Origin: Thalassospira mesophila
GTDB lineage: Bacteria > Pseudomonadota > Alphaproteobacteria > Rhodospirillales > Thalassospiraceae
Assembly: GCF_002115755.1 (NCBI RefSeq)
Contig: NZ_JFKA01000003.1
Location: 62,001 to 126,000, forward strand
Length of the DNA stretch: 64,000 bases
Reading direction: 5' to 3'
This document shows positions 35,626 to 44,587 of this stretch, piece after piece. The translations under genes were made by a program, and so were the position numbers. The notes under the pieces are model-generated. The model did no database searches. It was not told the DNA's origin and worked only from the letters and a program-made list of their open reading frames with translations. Numbering within the stretch: position 1 is the first letter of the stretch; every line of letters begins with the position of its first letter.

Positions 35626-36861
35626 TTGGTGCCAGCCTCGCAATCTCCCTTATCATTTACCCTTCGCGGGCGATTGCGATGTGATTGTCGCGATCTTGTT
35701 GTGCCTTTTTTTCACAATGATGCCTTGCGTCTGCGCCGCTCGGAAATTTTACGTCATACCGGGCGGCTGGCAGCAGGGTTTGTTCTTCTGTTTATGGTCT
35801 GTGCCCCGTTCTGGGATGGTAGCTATGAAACGTTGCTGTCTGCCAGCTTGCTAAATGTATCGCGGCTGGCTGTTGTGCTGGTGGCGTTATGGGTGGTGCT
35901 TGACGGGCGTATCGGTGCGCGGTTGCGGCGCAAGCTGCCCTTGCTGCCTTTTTCGCTGCTGATGTTATCTGGCGGGGCGCTGTTTGCACTATCGCTGGCC
36001 GATCCTGCGGCGTCTGATGCCTCCATCATGACCCACGCGCTGTTATTGCTGGCCATGGGCATGCTGCTCGCCGCAATGCCGCTGTCGCTGATCGAGGTCT
36101 GTGCCTTTTTGGCAATACCCGCGGCCCTTGATGTTTCGGGGTTGCTTCCCGACGGGGCTGGTGTGGTCAGTGCGGGTGTGATGCCGACCCGGGTGCTTTT
36201 TTTCGTTATGACCCTGACCGCCGGTCTGTCGGCGCTGTTGCAGTTGCATCGCACAATTGTCAATATTCGCCAGATCGCGCAGGACCCGTTAACCGGGGCC
36301 TATAGCCGGGGTTTTGGCAGTGAAATGCTGTTTTTGGGGTTTGAAGCCGCCCGGCGCAATTGCCGCCCGTTTTCGGTGGCGTTTGTGGATCTGGATAATT
36401 TCAAGCAGGTTAATGACGAGTTTGGCCACGATCGTGGCGACCGTATCCTTGCCAAAAGCGGCGAAAGCCTGATTGCAGGCCTGCGCCGGGGCGATGTGGT
36501 TGTGCGTTGGGGCGGCGAGGAGTTTCTGGTTCTGCTGCCCGGCCTTACAACCGGCCAGGCGCGCGAGGTGATGCGGCGCGTGGTTGACAAAGGGTTGGCG
36601 GAATTGCCCGACGGCAGCCGGCAACGCTGCAGTGTTGGCATTGCCGAGCGGATCGAAGACAAAATAGAAGAACCGCATTCGCTGGTCGATCTGGCGGACC
36701 AGCGCATGTATGAGATCAAGAAAGATCAGGAAACAGACGGCATGGGGTTTTCCCAGGGGGCTTCGCGGTCCTCGCGGCCTGGCGGCGGGGCGTCCAGTGC
36801 CACAGTTATTTTACATCCCGCCTGTGAGACGTCCCTTTCGGTCAGCACAATTATTACCTGA
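35626..36861 (+). CDS. Membrane-bound diguanylate cyclase (GGDEF)
   Basis: Makes cyclic di-GMP from two GTP. About six hydrophobic helices (roughly residues 47-215) form a membrane sensor region I cannot assign to a named family. The GGDEF domain starts at DPLTGAYSRG; the active loop is RWGGEEF and the metal site is FVDLDNFKQVND. An RRGD motif four residues before RWGGEEF matches the inhibitory I-site RxxD, so product inhibition is likely. The start is uncertain: 35626 is TTG followed by GTG; GTG 35701 or later codons are possible and none has a clear ribosome-binding site. The C-terminal tail (about 50 aa) is Ser/Gly-rich. It is probably transcribed alone. Confidence 0.85.
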   Translation: MVPASQSPLSFTLRGRLRCDCRDLVVPFFHNDALRLRRSEILRHTGRLAAGFVLLFMVCAPFWDGSYETLLSASLLNVSRLAVVLVALWVVLDGRIGARLRRKLPLLPFSLLMLSGGALFALSLADPAASDASIMTHALLLLAMGMLLAAMPLSLIEVCAFLAIPAALDVSGLLPDGAGVVSAGVMPTRVLFFVMTLTAGLSALLQLHRTIVNIRQIAQDPLTGAYSRGFGSEMLFLGFEAARRNCRPFSVAFVDLDNFKQVNDEFGHDRGDRILAKSGESLIAGLRRGDVVVRWGGEEFLVLLPGLTTGQAREVMRRVVDKGLAELPDGSRQRCSVGIAERIEDKIEEPHSLVDLADQRMYEIKKDQETDGMGFSQGASRSSRPGGGASSATVILHPACETSLSVSTIIT

Positions 36862-37462
36862 CGCGTGTGATAGCCTAGGGCTGTCGCCCCTATCGCAATA
36901 CATCCATCCTCATTGGTTTAAAATTTTCGCGCGGTTATCGTCTGTGGCGGAGCCATTGACCGAAGTTCCCGTCTCGCTAATACGCGCGTTATTGCGCCCT
37001 TGTGTCTTGCACCATCATAACGCGTGGCAAAATTCCCGGTTTCCTGCTTGTTGCGGTAAAATCATGCATTGTTGACCGCGTGCGAAGGGACCAACTGCCC
37101 TGCGCCGTGTGATCCAACATAACCCTGTGCGATCCCGTATCATTCTATGCGGCAGGCATGACGGGTATCTGCGGGTAGTTTCGCGCCGGGAATCACTTTG
37201 CAATGTGATTTATGTCGTGGCCGCAGGGAAAATTTACGACTCACATCGGCTCAATCTTCACTTTTTGACATTAAAAACGGCAAAAATGAAAATTCTGATA
37301 GGGTTTATAGCCCCGATTCGGCAGTGATTCTGTCGTAGTTTTGATCGGCCTTTGGGCTCCGATGCCGAATTTTGGGGCAGTCGCGGATCGAAAAAGTGTC
37401 AGTCTTGTGAATTTTTGATCAAAAAAGTAGCATATATTTTAAGGGCAAAAAAAATAGACAGA
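36862..37462. other. Long intergenic stretch without a recognisable gene
   Basis: Part of an 883-bp gap between the diguanylate cyclase and the GNAT gene. Short frames on both strands have no family features, ribosome-binding sites or conserved motifs. AT content rises towards 37250-37460, as expected of promoter DNA in front of the candidate small RNA that follows. Confidence 0.5.
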
Positions 37463-37609
37463 AACATGTTGCAAGGCAGCGATGATCTGGCTATTCTCCA
37501 TTTGTGCGCTGCGGTAGGACGTAGCGCATTCCGGCGAGCGACTAGTTCGCTCGTTTCTTGGACGTTTCCTCCCTAGACTTGGGCCGCTGTCATAGGCGGC
37601 CTTTTTTTT
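37463..37609 (+). ncRNA. Candidate structured small RNA
   Basis: A plus-strand terminator with eight T (37582-37609) has no protein gene before it. The preceding 120 bases fold into two strong hairpins: TGCGCTGC...GTAGCGCA (37505-37528, loop GGTAGGAC) and CGAGCGA-CTAGT-TCGCTCG (37535-37553). A single-stranded stretch with CCTCCC (37568-37573) follows. GGCAGCG (37475-37481) could also pair with CGCTGTC (37585-37591), an alternative long-range stem that would compete with the terminator. An AT-rich region with TATATT at about 37434-37439 is a plausible promoter. The 5' end is a guess, and family membership (for example a 6S-like RNA) is untested. Confidence 0.5.
37582..37609 (+). terminator. 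Rho-independent terminator of the candidate small RNA
   Basis: The stem GGCCGC with GCGGCC and an eight-base loop are followed by eight T. The T-run is on the plus strand only. The gap 37610-37744 shows nothing else. Confidence 0.85.
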
Positions 37610-37744
37610 GTCTGGAATCTGGGGTTTTTGAGGATTTTCGGCTTGCGGCGGGCAGCATCATTGCCTTTTGGCACGCTAGAAAAAATTCTGTTTTTGTTTT
37701 GTGCAATGCGGTGCAAGTGCCGACAAAAGAACGCTTTACGGGTT

Positions 37745-38338
37745 TTAAGACGCGGTCTTTTGCAGGGCTTCTTTACGCGGATCGGCATCGGGAATGGTGC
37801 CGTCGCCATCGCCAAGGCCGCGCTGCATGATAACGCTGTCGACCCAGCGGCCCAATTTATAGCCAGCTGATTGCAAAGTCCCCGCGACGCGAAAACCAAG
37901 CCGCGCGTGCAGCCCGATGGACGCAACATTTGCGGAATCGCCAATAACGGCGACCATCTGGCGATATTCCAGCGCGGTGCAGCGCGTTATCAGCTCGGAT
38001 AACAACGCACGGCCCGCGCCCTTGCCAACGATTTCCGGGGCGATGTAAATGGTGTCCTCGACCGTGAAGCGATAGGCCGGACGGGGGCGATAGGCCCCGG
38101 CATAGGCGAACCCTTCGACATTGCTGTCGATCTCGGCAACCAGATAGGGCAGGCCGCGTTCACGCACATGTTGCCAGCGTGCGGTTAGTTCGGCAATTTC
38201 GGGCGCGCGTTCCTCGAACGAGGCAAGGCCATGCAGTACATGGTGGCCGTAAATTTCGGTAATGCGGGCAAAGTCATCGGGCCGGGCATCGCGGATCAGC
38301 AATTCGCCCAGTTTATGGTCGGTGGTGGCGGCAGTCAT
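37745..38338 (-). CDS. GNAT N-acetyltransferase (phosphinothricin acetyltransferase type)
   Basis: Acetyl-CoA-dependent N-acetyltransferase, 197 aa. The N-terminal IRDARPDDFARITEIYGHHV and GLASFEE motifs are characteristic of the PAT/Bar and methionine-sulfoximine acetyltransferase group. The acetyl-CoA loop is VGKGAGRALL near 105-114, and NVASIGLHARLGFRVAG near 140-156 completes the fold. The true substrate may be an amino-acid analogue or a native amino acid. Its ATG overlaps the stop of the N-formylglutamate amidohydrolase gene (ATGA), so the two are coupled and may act on related glutamate-like compounds. Confidence 0.85.
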   Translation of the reverse strand: MTAATTDHKLGELLIRDARPDDFARITEIYGHHVLHGLASFEERAPEIAELTARWQHVRERGLPYLVAEIDSNVEGFAYAGAYRPRPAYRFTVEDTIYIAPEIVGKGAGRALLSELITRCTALEYRQMVAVIGDSANVASIGLHARLGFRVAGTLQSAGYKLGRWVDSVIMQRGLGDGDGTIPDADPRKEALQKTAS

Positions 38339-39204
38339 TCCAGGGGGCTCCCGTCGAACTGGTGAAATTTTTCGATGAGGCTGCTCATCTGATCGCGCAA
38401 AATAGTGAAGCCGCGATGCGGTGTCAGGGTTTCTTCTTCCATATACAGGGCGCGGTTTATTTCGATTTGCAAGGTGTGGACGTGCTGGTCAGGCTGGCCA
38501 TAGTGGCGGGTGCAATAACCGCCAGCATAAGGGTCATTATAGGCCGGGGCATAGCCCATGTCGCGAAAACATTCGCCGACAAAGCGGGTTAAGGCGGGGT
38601 GGCAGGACCGGCCATAACAATCGCCCAACACCAGATCGACCGGGGATTGTGACGAATCCATCGAGTCACCCGGCATCGAATGGCAATCGATCAGGATGCA
38701 ATAGCCAAACATATCGCGGGTGGTGTCGATCAGTTTTTGCAGGGCCGCGTGATAGGGGGTGTAATAGGTATCAATGCGGTCCAGGGCATCGGCGATGGGC
38801 AGGCGGGTTTTGTAAATTTCAACACCGCCACTGACCACACGCGGGATCGAGCCCAGCCCGGACAGGGCGCGCATGGAATGAATATCGGCATTGTCGGGCA
38901 GGGCACCATCAAACATGCGCGGGTCAAGTTCCAGCGCGCCACGGTTAACATCGACATAGGCGCGCGGGAAATTGGCACATAAAAGCGGTGCGCCGCTTTG
39001 CGGGGCGGCGGCAAACAGCCGGTCGACAAAGGCATCCTCGGAGGCGCGCAGGGCGAATGCGTCGATTCGGGCCTGCGATACCAGATCATCGGGATAGACC
39101 CGGCCAGAATGGGGCGATGCAAAGACCACAGGAAGGGTCTGGCGTTGCGGCAAAAAAACAGTCGCCGGGGTGCTGGTGCTTTGTTCAGATGGCATCAGGT
39201 TCAT
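38335..39204 (-). CDS. N-formylglutamate amidohydrolase family protein
   Basis: Zinc-dependent hydrolase family (HutG type) that releases formate from N-formyl-L-glutamate or acts on similar N-acyl amino acids; 289 aa. Motifs: VFASPHSGRVYPDD at the N-terminus, ALRASEDAFVDRLF, NFPRAYVDVNRG, and CILIDCHSMPGDS with the metal-binding DCHS. ATG 39204 is chosen over an upstream TTG at 39249; neither has a strong ribosome-binding site. No other hut gene is next to it; the only partner is the coupled GNAT gene. A role in trimming N-acyl-glutamate, perhaps linked to the dgcNA route 3 kb away, is speculation. Confidence 0.85.
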   Translation of the reverse strand: MNLMPSEQSTSTPATVFLPQRQTLPVVFASPHSGRVYPDDLVSQARIDAFALRASEDAFVDRLFAAAPQSGAPLLCANFPRAYVDVNRGALELDPRMFDGALPDNADIHSMRALSGLGSIPRVVSGGVEIYKTRLPIADALDRIDTYYTPYHAALQKLIDTTRDMFGYCILIDCHSMPGDSMDSSQSPVDLVLGDCYGRSCHPALTRFVGECFRDMGYAPAYNDPYAGGYCTRHYGQPDQHVHTLQIEINRALYMEEETLTPHRGFTILRDQMSSLIEKFHQFDGSPLE

Positions 39205-39410
39205 GTGGCTTTCGTCGCGCAGGCTGTCAGGGGCACCAACATGGTGCAAATCGGGCGAAGCATTCTCTTATCATGAAGATTTTTTGGCAAAAAGCCAAAT
39301 GGGGGGTTGCACCTTTGCAAGCCTTGGGCTAAATACCGCTGCGCCGCAGGAAACAACGCCGGAGCATTCTGGCAAGTAACCATATTGCGGCAAACAGAAG
39401 ATGGCAAGAT

Positions 39411-39487
39411 GGGCCTATAGCTCAGTTGGTTAGAGCGTTCGCTTGACATGCGAGAGGTCACAAGTTCGAGTCTTGTTAGGCCCACCA
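39411..39487 (+). tRNA. tRNA-Val (anticodon GAC), copy 1
   Basis: A 77-base cloverleaf: acceptor arms GGGCCTA and TAGGCCC, D arm GCTC...GAGC, anticodon loop TTGACAT with GAC at 39445-39447, T loop TTCGAGT, and encoded 3' ACCA. It is identical to the second copy 15 bp downstream. Confidence 0.97.
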
Positions 39488-39502
39488 TCTTCGCACATAT
39501 AA

Positions 39503-39579
39503 GGGCCTATAGCTCAGTTGGTTAGAGCGTTCGCTTGACATGCGAGAGGTCACAAGTTCGAGTCTTGTTAGGCCCACCA
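39503..39579 (+). tRNA. tRNA-Val (anticodon GAC), copy 2
   Basis: Exact repeat of the first tRNA-Val, anticodon GAC at 39537-39539, encoded ACCA end. A 15-bp spacer separates them, and a terminator starts 5 bp after, so both come from one precursor. Confidence 0.97.
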
Positions 39580-39583
39580 TCCC

Positions 39584-39608
39584 AACCCCGCCCCATTGGC
39601 GGGGTTTT
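39584..39608 (+). terminator. Terminator after the tRNA-Val pair
   Basis: The stem AACCCCGCC with GGCGGGGTT and a CCATT loop runs into TTTTG. Confidence 0.85.
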
Positions 39609-39772
39609 GTGCATCCGGACTGCAAATACCGATTCGCACTGTTTTCCAGAACATTGTTTTCATGTGTTTTTTCGGAATTTCAGCGATTGAACTTTTTCAG
39701 ACTTGAAAGCGCCCAGATTGTGTGTTGAATGCATTCAAGTGACGGATTGCTTTTGCGATGAAGGAGCATGCG

Positions 39773-40033
39773 ATGGGGTTGCCATTTGAAACAGTTCTGG
39801 GCCTTTTGGCGGGCAGTCTGACGACGCTGGCCTTTTTGCCACAAGTGATCCGCACCTGGCGCACGCGCTCGACGGCGGATATCTCGCTGGGCATGTTTCT
39901 GGTGCTGTGTGCCGGTATTGCGCTGTGGTTCGTTTATGGCGTGCTGAACGGCGACTGGCCGGTGATCATTGCCAATGGCCTGACCTTCCTGCTGGCCGCC
40001 ACCATCCTTGGTTTCAAGCTACGCCACGGCTGA
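39773..40033 (+). CDS. SemiSWEET-type transporter (PQ-loop)
   Basis: An 86-aa membrane protein with three helices forming one MtN3/SemiSWEET triple-helix unit. The hallmark PQ motif is in TLAFLPQVIRTWRTRSTADISLG (about 19-41; key residues PQV and STADIS). SemiSWEETs dimerise and move sugars across the inner membrane. The frame opens at 39758 but ATG 39773 has AAGGAGC 5-6 bases upstream and is preferred. It stands alone behind the tRNA pair; the substrate is unknown. Confidence 0.88.
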   Translation: MGLPFETVLGLLAGSLTTLAFLPQVIRTWRTRSTADISLGMFLVLCAGIALWFVYGVLNGDWPVIIANGLTFLLAATILGFKLRHG

Positions 40034-40140
40034 TTTTAAGCTGTTGCAGGGCAGGGGCAGGGAGCCGCGTGGGCCGCAGAGGGATGTCTGCGCCTATGGT
40101 GTGTTGTCGGTCCTTTGGCTGTCATGGGGGCGGGGAATAT

Positions 40141-40178
40141 AAAAAAGGCGATCAAACCTGTGAAGGGTTCGACCGCCT
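40141..40178 (-). terminator. Terminator after the Dabb gene
   Basis: An interrupted stem (AGGCG with CGCCT, then TC with GA and AACC with GGTT) is followed on the minus strand by six T. It lies 32 bp after the Dabb stop. Confidence 0.7.
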
Positions 40179-40209
40179 GATTTTTGGGGTATGACTGAGC
40201 GCGGGCAGA

Positions 40210-40521
40210 TCAGCCCAGTTTCAAATCAACCACGACCAGCCCGTTAATGCCGCCGTCGGCCAAGCCGACCAGTTCGCCGCCCAGGGCCTTGTGGGCAGGG
40301 AGTTCCAGATAGGTGTCGCGTGCGGCTTCATCGACAAAATCAATGCAAATACCGTGTTTGAAACCCTGTTCCAGACCTTCGGGGCTGAGCGACGGACTGG
40401 CGTCAAAGTCGCGCATGCCCGGCAGCTGTTCGCCCAGTGCGGCAAGGCGGTCAAACAGGGTTTGAATGGTTTGTTCGCTGGTATCGGATTTGAATTTAAT
40501 CAGAACAATATGACGGATCAT
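40210..40521 (-). CDS. Dabb-family (stress-responsive alpha/beta barrel) protein
   Basis: A 103-aa ferredoxin-like alpha/beta-barrel protein. It begins MIRHIVLIKFKSDTS, the usual Dabb start, and has the mid-chain GICIDFVDEAARDTYLELPAHKAL pattern (here GICIDFVDEAARDTYLE then LPAHKAL). Such proteins dimerise; bacterial members are mostly uncharacterised, and some related proteins act as small cyclases or stress proteins. The frame extends upstream to 40794 but that part overlaps the ABC permease gene and has no homology features. It lies 92 bp after the RbbA-type operon on the same strand. Confidence 0.82.
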   Translation of the reverse strand: MIRHIVLIKFKSDTSEQTIQTLFDRLAALGEQLPGMRDFDASPSLSPEGLEQGFKHGICIDFVDEAARDTYLELPAHKALGGELVGLADGGINGLVVVDLKLG

Positions 40522-40613
40522 AAGGTACGGTCCCTTGGGTTGGCCGATTGGCGATTGGTGTTTGTTTTTGTTATGTGGGCCAAAAACCCGGTATCGCCAG
40601 CCGGTTGCCGCGA

Positions 40614-41762
40614 TTATGTGCGCATAACGGCGATTGATTTGCGAAACCGGAAGGCGGCAAAGGCAAAAAACAGCCCGCCAATGCCCGCCACCATGGCAAA
40701 TTCCGGCCACACAATTTCCAGCCCGGCCCCGCGATATAAGATCGATTGGGCAAATTTGACATAATGGGTCGATGGTACAAATGCCATGATCCATTGCATA
40801 AGCGGGGGCTGGCTTTCGGTCGGGGTATAGCCGCCCGAAAGCAGGCGCATTGGCAACACCACCAATATGAATAACAAGCCAAATTGCGGCATGGATTGCG
40901 CAAGGGTGGCCAGAAAGATGCCCAGGGCGGTGGCAAAAAACAGATACAAAACCGTACCTGCCAGAAACAGGGTTTCAGACCCGGCAATGGGGACCTTTAA
41001 CATCAGCTCCACCACCAGCACCAATGACAAAGCCGCCGCCGCCAGAATGATCAGCCCGTTAGACCAGACCTTGGCCATCATGATTTCAAACGGGGCCAGT
41101 GGCATGACCAGCAAATGTTCGATGGTGCCATGTTCGCGTTCGCGGATCAGGGCGGCCCCGGCCAGAATAATCGACAGCATGGTCACATTATTGATGATTT
41201 CCATCACACTGGTGAACCACGAACTTTCGGCATTGGGGTTAAAGGCATACCGCAATACCAGATCAACGGGGGATTGCGCCGTTTCGCCTGCGGCCTGGGT
41301 TTTCCCCCCGACCCAGGTGCGAATTTCCTGGCTGAAAATATTGTTGATATAGCTTTCGCCAATGCCGGCCTGCATCATGGCGGTGGCATCAATATTTAAT
41401 TGAACATCGGGGTTGCGCCCGGCAATAACGTCGGCTTCAAAATCGGTTGGAATAACCATAACAAAGGTATATTGGCCGCTATCCATCATCGGGTCGATCT
41501 GGCTGTAATTGATCAGCACCGGTTTTTTGAAATAGGGTGGTTCAAACGCATCGCGCAAGCGGGTTGAAAGCTGTGATCTGTCCTGATCAACCACGGCAAT
41601 CGATGCGTTATGTAAATCATGTGACAAGCCGGTTGCGGCGGTATAAATGGCGAATGAAAACGCCCAGACGATCAGGGCCAGTAACACCACATCCTGGCGC
41701 AGACTGAACAGTTCCTTGATCCCCAGGCGATAAATATTTTCAAGGCGATAACGCAGTTTCAT
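40614..41762 (-). CDS. yhhJ: ABC-2 type permease of an RbbA-type efflux system (YhhJ-like)
   Basis: Inner-membrane ABC-2 permease of 382 aa. One N-terminal helix (about 24-44) precedes a large extracytoplasmic domain (about 45-175) with DQDRSQLSTRLRDAF and YTFVMVIPTDFEADV. Five more helices follow, with the EREHGTIEHLLVMPL motif that contacts the ATPase. E. coli YhhJ has the same layout. The gene starts 2 bp after the RbbA-like gene, and a HlyD-family adaptor is encoded upstream, so the three act as one export system. The substrate is unknown. Confidence 0.9.
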   Translation of the reverse strand: MKLRYRLENIYRLGIKELFSLRQDVVLLALIVWAFSFAIYTAATGLSHDLHNASIAVVDQDRSQLSTRLRDAFEPPYFKKPVLINYSQIDPMMDSGQYTFVMVIPTDFEADVIAGRNPDVQLNIDATAMMQAGIGESYINNIFSQEIRTWVGGKTQAAGETAQSPVDLVLRYAFNPNAESSWFTSVMEIINNVTMLSIILAGAALIREREHGTIEHLLVMPLAPFEIMMAKVWSNGLIILAAAALSLVLVVELMLKVPIAGSETLFLAGTVLYLFFATALGIFLATLAQSMPQFGLLFILVVLPMRLLSGGYTPTESQPPLMQWIMAFVPSTHYVKFAQSILYRGAGLEIVWPEFAMVAGIGGLFFAFAAFRFRKSIAVMRT

Positions 41763-41764
41763 GG

Positions 41765-44587
41765 TTAGCGCTCCTGCCGGGGAAGAAGCAGCATTGAAAG
41801 GCCGGTGAGGGCCGGAAAGAACAATGCCAGAATGATGAATTGCGGATAAAGCGCCATAAAGCCAAGGGCCTTGGTAAACACGCCGACACTGATGGTCATG
41901 AAATGGGATGTCGGAATGATCATGGATAATATTTGCGGCCCCGCCTCCAGCGACGAGATCGGCTGCATCATGCCTGAAAACATCACCGACGGGATCATGG
42001 TGGCAATGGCGGTGCCAAACAAGGCCGCGATCTGGGTTTTGGTAAAGGATGAAATCAGCAATCCCAACCCGGTTGTCGAAACTACAAACAGGAAAGCCCC
42101 CAATACCAGGCCCAAAAAGCTGCCTTTTACCGGCACACCAAAGATAACGACGGCCATAAATGTCATCAGGGCGAAATTGATCATGCCCAGGCCGACATAG
42201 GGGATCTGTTTGCCCAGTAAAAATTCAAACCGGCTCACCGGGGTGACATACAGATTGGTGATCGAGCCCAGTTCCTTTTCGCGCACCACGCCAACCGCCA
42301 TTAAAACGGCGGGAATAAACATCAGCAACAGGGCAATAACCGAGGGCACAATGGCATAGATGCTTTTGAAATCCTGATTATAGCGATAGCGCGCCTCAAT
42401 GCCGGCAGGCAGGCTTGTCGCACTGTTGCCGGTTTCGCGCATGATGTTGTCACTGACATATTTCTGGTTGATGCCCTGAACATAGCCATGAATGGTTTCG
42501 GCGCGAAAGGGCATGGTGGCATCGATGGTGGCCGCAATTTGCGGGGTGCGATTTTGTTGCAGCTTGCGCCCGAAATTTGGCGGTATTTCTACCACCAGCG
42601 CCAGATCACCACTTTTTATCCGGCGTTCCATTTCGCTGTAATTTTCAAGCGCCGGTTTTTCGGTGAAATATCGCGAGCCAGCCAACCCTTCCAGATAGGT
42701 GCGGCTTTCCGGTGTCTGGTCACGGTCAAGGGCTGCATAGGTCAGGTTTTCAACGTCAAATGTAATGCCAAAGCCAAAAACCGGCATTAAAATCATCGTA
42801 CCTAACAAGGCAAAGACCAAACGGATCGGATCGCGCAGCAGCCCCATCGCCTCGCGCAGGCTATAGGCCCACATGCGCCGGGGGCTAAAGCCGGGAACCG
42901 CCTTCTCGGCCCAGTTCGAGGCGGCGATGAAGGTGTCATTTTCATCGTCTTCATCGGGGCTGATATCGCCAATCGTGGGGGGGCTGTTTTTGCCAGTATC
43001 GCCGGTGGCTTCTTTTAAATAGGCGATAAAGGCCTGTTCCAGCGTGTCGGTGCCGCGTTTTTTAACCAGTGCTGCGGGGGTGTCGCTATCAAGAACCTGA
43101 CCGGCATGCATCAGCGATATCCGGTCGCACCGCGCGGCTTCGTTCATGAAATGGGTGGAGATAAAAATCGTCACCCCCTGATTGCGCGACAGATCGATCA
43201 ATAATTGCCAAAAATCGTCGCGCGCAATCGGATCAACGCCCGATGTCGGTTCATCGAGAATAAGGATTTCGGGCGAATGAATAATCGCCACCGCCAAAGA
43301 CAGGCGCTGGCGCACGCCCAAAGGCAGCTTTTCCGCCAGATCATCCATATAAGGGGTAAGGCCAAACCGGGTGGAAAGGTCCTTTATGCGCGATGACAAT
43401 TTATCGGGCGGTAAATGAAACAGCCTTGCGTGCAAATCCAGGTTCTGGCGCACGGTGAGTTCGGAATAAAGCGAGAAGGCCTGCGACATATAGCCAACCC
43501 GTTCGCGCATTTTAAGGTCGGTGCCGTTTGACGGTTCGCCAAACAGCCATGCCTTGCCTTCCGATGCCGGAAGCAGGCCGGTCAGCATTTTCATGGTTGT
43601 GGTTTTGCCACAGCCGTTGGAGCCCAAAAATCCAAAAATCTCGCCTCGATCAATGCGAAAACTGACATGATCAACAGCGGTGAAATCGCCGAATTTTTTG
43701 GTCAGGTCTTTTGCTTCGATGGCGGGTTTGCCGTCGCGTTCGGGGCGTGGTGGAATAACCAGTTCCTTGTGATTTTTGCGCCGTTCTTCGGGCAGAAGCG
43801 CAATAAAGGCGGCTTCGAGGCTGTCGGTCCCGGTTTTTTCCAGCAATTCCTGTGCTGTGCCCCGTGCCAGAATTTTGCCGTCATTCATGGCGATCAAATG
43901 ATCAAACCGGCTGGCTTCATCCATATAGGCGGTGGCAACCAGCACCGTCATGCCGTCGCGCGATTGGCGAATGCTATCAATCAGATCCCAGAATTGCTGG
44001 CGTGAGAGGGGATCAACCCCGGTTGTCGGTTCATCAAGGATTAAAATATCCGGGTCGTGAATAAGCGCACAACACAGGCCCAGTTTTTGTTTCATCCCGC
44101 CCGAAAGATTGCCTGCGGGTCGGTTCACGAACGGGTCCAGCCCGGTGCTTTTAACCAGTTTTTCAATGCGCTGGGCGCGCTCGGATTTTTTCTGGCCAAA
44201 CAGGCGGCCAAAAAATTCCAGATTTTCGCGCACCGTCAAATCCATATAGAGGTTTTTGCCCAACCCTTGCGGCATATAGGCGATGCGCGGCGATGTTGTG
44301 GCCCGTTGGCGGGCATTGCGCATATTTCCGCCCAGCGTTGTGACATCGCCCTTTTGCACCTGCCGTGCCCCGGCAATCAGCCCTAAAAGGGTGGATTTGC
44401 CAACACCGTCCGGCCCGATAAAACCAACAATGCGCCCGGGGCCAATTTCAAGATTGATATCAGACAGGGCACAGGTTTTGCCATATTGATGCGACACATT
44501 GACAACCCGCACCGCAGTCTGGCTGTGGTCTTGCGTCTGTGGTGCGTTGTTTCCCTGCGCCGGTTTTTCGCCATCAGGAGAAATCAT
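41765..44587 (-). CDS. rbbA: RbbA-like fusion of two ABC ATPase domains and an ABC-2 permease
   Basis: A 940-aa fused ABC protein. The first ATPase (about 25-265) has Walker [10 protein letters not shown] (58-66) and signature LSGGMKQKL. The second (about 290-530) has GSNGCGKTT and a modified signature [12 protein letters not shown] in place of LSGGQ. From about 590 there is an ABC-2 membrane domain with an N-terminal helix, an extracytoplasmic loop and five further helices. This matches E. coli RbbA (YhiH, about 911 aa), first described as a ribosome-associated ATPase but, by layout, a transporter. Its start overlaps the adaptor stop (ATGA). Confidence 0.9.
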   Translation of the reverse strand: MISPDGEKPAQGNNAPQTQDHSQTAVRVVNVSHQYGKTCALSDINLEIGPGRIVGFIGPDGVGKSTLLGLIAGARQVQKGDVTTLGGNMRNARQRATTSPRIAYMPQGLGKNLYMDLTVRENLEFFGRLFGQKKSERAQRIEKLVKSTGLDPFVNRPAGNLSGGMKQKLGLCCALIHDPDILILDEPTTGVDPLSRQQFWDLIDSIRQSRDGMTVLVATAYMDEASRFDHLIAMNDGKILARGTAQELLEKTGTDSLEAAFIALLPEERRKNHKELVIPPRPERDGKPAIEAKDLTKKFGDFTAVDHVSFRIDRGEIFGFLGSNGCGKTTTMKMLTGLLPASEGKAWLFGEPSNGTDLKMRERVGYMSQAFSLYSELTVRQNLDLHARLFHLPPDKLSSRIKDLSTRFGLTPYMDDLAEKLPLGVRQRLSLAVAIIHSPEILILDEPTSGVDPIARDDFWQLLIDLSRNQGVTIFISTHFMNEAARCDRISLMHAGQVLDSDTPAALVKKRGTDTLEQAFIAYLKEATGDTGKNSPPTIGDISPDEDDENDTFIAASNWAEKAVPGFSPRRMWAYSLREAMGLLRDPIRLVFALLGTMILMPVFGFGITFDVENLTYAALDRDQTPESRTYLEGLAGSRYFTEKPALENYSEMERRIKSGDLALVVEIPPNFGRKLQQNRTPQIAATIDATMPFRAETIHGYVQGINQKYVSDNIMRETGNSATSLPAGIEARYRYNQDFKSIYAIVPSVIALLLMFIPAVLMAVGVVREKELGSITNLYVTPVSRFEFLLGKQIPYVGLGMINFALMTFMAVVIFGVPVKGSFLGLVLGAFLFVVSTTGLGLLISSFTKTQIAALFGTAIATMIPSVMFSGMMQPISSLEAGPQILSMIIPTSHFMTISVGVFTKALGFMALYPQFIILALFFPALTGLSMLLLPRQER

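Noticed and set aside
39201-39488. Minus-strand frame of 95 codons starting MVGLTRLELVTSRMSS
   Set aside because: It reads antisense through the first tRNA-Val and into the upstream spacer. Such translated tRNA shadows are a known annotation artefact.
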